A stretch of 51,207 nt of DNA, from NCBI GenBank assembly GCA_018829565.1, contig JAHJTW010000142.1, positions 1-51,207 of the forward strand, read 5' to 3'. Positions 49,674 through 51,207 of this stretch are shown piece by piece. The DNA comes from a bacterium (lineage in GTDB: Bacteria > Krumholzibacteriota > Krumholzibacteriia > LZORAL124-64-63). The notes beneath the pieces were generated by a model. It worked only from the letters and a program-made list of their open reading frames with translations. It was not told where the DNA came from and ran no database searches. Made by a program: the position numbers and the translations under genes. Numbering within the stretch: position 1 is the stretch's first letter; the number at the start of each line of letters is the position of its first letter.

Positions 49674-50249
49674 TCAGCCTCTGGCCGGCCTGCGCGACCT
49701 CAGGATCCCCGCCAGGGCGCGACTGGCCGGGAAGGCGAAGGATTCCTCCGGAGCGAAGGACCAGAATTCCTCCAGCTCGAGGGTGCCGCTTGCCCGTTCG
49801 TAGGCGAGGGCCTGGACCAGGAGGTCGAGGCGGTCGGCGTCACGGACCAGGCGCGCCTCGGGCGTCTCCTGCGACTCGAACGTGTCCCAGGTCGATCGCC
49901 AGGATGCCGCGACCCGGGTTTCCCCCAGCAACTCGGACATGGCGGCGGATTCGGCGGTCGCCTTGGCTCCCTTCGGCAACAGGCGGGAGGCCCCCAGGGA
50001 CAGATCGCCCGTGACGCTTTCGGGCAGGTCGTGGGTGATGGCCATGGTCAGGGCGGTCGCGCGGTCCAGGTCCGGCTCATCCACCAGATCCAGCAGGGCC
50101 AGGGTGATCAACGCCACGCCGTGGCAGTGATCGGCGACGCTTTCTGGGGCAGGCACGCCGCGCTGGGCCCAGCCGGTCCGCGGGGTGGTCTTCAGGCGGT
50201 TGGCGCGGATCAGCAGGTCGGTCATGGTGTCGGAGGTGCTCGGGGTCAT
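49674..50249 (-). CDS. HD-domain phosphohydrolase (YfbR-like)
   Basis: The 191-residue HD-superfamily protein has the metal-site residues in order: SVADHCHGVAL (H41), MAITHDLPESVTGD (H73-D74) and RDADRLDLLVQAL (D137 or D139). This matches the HD_3/YfbR group of 5'-deoxynucleotidases, although substrate cannot be read from sequence. GGAG lies seven bases before the ATG at 50249; a second ATG eight codons later is possible. It is convergent with the PAS/zinc-ribbon gene, 13 bases apart. Confidence 0.85.
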   Translation of the reverse strand: MTPSTSDTMTDLLIRANRLKTTPRTGWAQRGVPAPESVADHCHGVALITLALLDLVDEPDLDRATALTMAITHDLPESVTGDLSLGASRLLPKGAKATAESAAMSELLGETRVAASWRSTWDTFESQETPEARLVRDADRLDLLVQALAYERASGTLELEEFWSFAPEESFAFPASRALAGILRSRRPARG

Positions 50250-50510
50250 CGTTCCGCTCCCGGAAAATCATCGACGTTCAATTGCCTGGCTCTCTCCGTC
50301 CAGGATGAATCCGCACTCCAGGCCGGATCCGGCCGCAACATACCACGGGGCGTCCCCGGGTTCACCATGTGGATCCCCGCCGCCGGCCGGTCCTTCCTGG
50401 CAGGCATCCTGGACTCATGGTATCCCCTGGACCTTTCCCGCCGCCCCCGTCCGTGGTAATCTTGCCCGTCTGCAGATCCGAATCTCCCACCCCAGCCAGG
50501 AGACGATCCC

Positions 50511-51207
50511 GTGCGCGTGATCCTACCCTTCCTCATGTGCCTCAGCTACGCCTGTGCGGTCTTCACCCCCGGCGTCCTGGTCGCCGACCCGTCCCTGCCC
50601 CCCGGCGAGTCCCCGCCGCCCACGCCCGTCACCCGCCTGGCCGACGCCGGGACCGCGGACGACCACGGCGGCGCCGACCTGGTGGTGGTTCTGGACAAGG
50701 CGGTGAACAAGGTCAAGCCCAGCGGGGTGACCTACGTGGACGCCTACCGTCTGGTCAAGATCCTGACCCCGGCCGGCTGCCGGGACAACGGGGTGCTCAA
50801 GTGGCATTACGACCCCCAGAGCAGCCACGTGGAAATCCGCAAGGTCTCGATCATCCGCGACGGGGAGTACATTCCCGTGGACGTCGCGGGCATCCACGAC
50901 CTGCCGGCCCCCCAGGCGGCGATCTACTGGCGCGACCGCATCAAGACCCTGCAGCTGCCGCGGCTGCAGGTCGGCGACGGCATCGAGGTCATCAGCTTCC
51001 GCAAGGGATTCACCTACGCGCTGCTTGCCGAAGGCGGACCGGGAGGGGCCGCCGGCGCGCAGCAGCAGGAGGCCTTCGAGGACACCGAGGAGGACGACTC
51101 CCGGTACATCCCGCCCATGCCCGGCGAGTACTTCGACATCGTCCTGTTCCAGGAAGAGGCTCCGATCATGGAGAAGCGCTACGTCCTGCGGCTGCCGCCC
51201 GACAAGC
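50511..51207 (+). CDS. Exported DUF3857-type protein (3' end off the window)
   Basis: The frame is open for 232 codons to the right edge. A GTG at 50511, with AGGAG eight bases upstream, starts a signal peptide (VRVILPFLMCLSYACAVFTP). The mature part has the DUF3857 pattern of transglutaminase-linked exported proteins: VVLDKAVNKVKPSGVTYVDAYRLVKIL, HVEIRKVSIIRDGEYIPV and GDGIEVISFRKG. A transglutaminase core would be expected further right. The role is unknown; relatives are common in Bacteroidota and neighbours. Confidence 0.75.
   Translation, partial: MRVILPFLMCLSYACAVFTPGVLVADPSLPPGESPPPTPVTRLADAGTADDHGGADLVVVLDKAVNKVKPSGVTYVDAYRLVKILTPAGCRDNGVLKWHYDPQSSHVEIRKVSIIRDGEYIPVDVAGIHDLPAPQAAIYWRDRIKTLQLPRLQVGDGIEVISFRKGFTYALLAEGGPGGAAGAQQQEAFEDTEEDDSRYIPPMPGEYFDIVLFQEEAPIMEKRYVLRLPPDK

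Noticed and set aside
1..51207. CRISPR array, tRNA, rRNA, prophage or transposon
   Set aside because: No regularly spaced repeats, cloverleaf, rRNA-like stretch, integrase or transposase was seen on either strand by reading. Short RNAs could be missed without a covariance search.

Overview
This window comes from a GC-rich bacterium with compact, short-spaced genes. Two secreted proteins end in FlgD-like Ig domains and two others end in a short SxxVKxLFR-type tail. GEVED-type secreted proteins and an H1-like tailed HU are also present. Together these suggest an FCB-group relative (Krumholzibacteriota, Eisenbacteria or similar). That placement is inferred from protein style only; no rRNA or tRNA gene was seen.

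Layout. (1) 1-11040, minus strand: an operon rex > hndA > hndC > hndD > sensory [FeFe]-hydrogenase-like histidine kinase > receiver > receiver-kinase > hydG > hydF. hydF runs off the left edge. Most junctions overlap by 4-17 bases. The promoter lies between two near-identical Rex-type operators. The set encodes an NAD(H)/ferredoxin-linked [FeFe] hydrogenase, two of its maturases, and a probable H2- or redox-sensing phosphorelay.

(2) 11200-24900: mostly envelope or exported proteins (a BNR/sortilin-type propeller, a LolA-like protein, a GDE-type glucosidase, a DNRLRE-like protein, a three-module GEVED protein, an exported MEMO homologue and a small jelly-roll-like protein), plus a DUF486 membrane protein and an HU with a PAKKA tail. 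(3) 24900-40000: a beta-glucan utilisation region with a secreted GH16, a GH149/GH94-type phosphorylase, a GH1 beta-glucosidase, a GH16 lipoprotein and a ROK regulator. A near-identical 31-base promoter/operator element stands upstream of the phosphorylase/GH1 divergent pair and upstream of the exported protein at 24169. Interleaved are an ECF sigma/membrane-protein pair, a LOV-SpoIIE photoreceptor phosphatase, glutamine synthetase and a DUF2007-type protein.

(4) 40100-51207: clpB, a small Cys-rich protein, a polyphosphate-linked group (ppk1-sixA, a PPi-type phosphofructokinase, a CYTH/CHAD protein), a PAS/zinc-ribbon protein, an HD phosphohydrolase and the start of a DUF3857-type exported protein.

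Taken together, the genes suggest a polysaccharide-degrading, fermentative or facultatively anaerobic lifestyle. Beta-1,3-glucan would be cut outside the cell, phosphorolysed or hydrolysed inside, and passed to glycolysis. Reductant would be released as H2 under control of NADH/NAD+ (Rex), with a second H2-responsive kinase pathway. All functions are assigned from visible motifs and family knowledge; no database search was possible.
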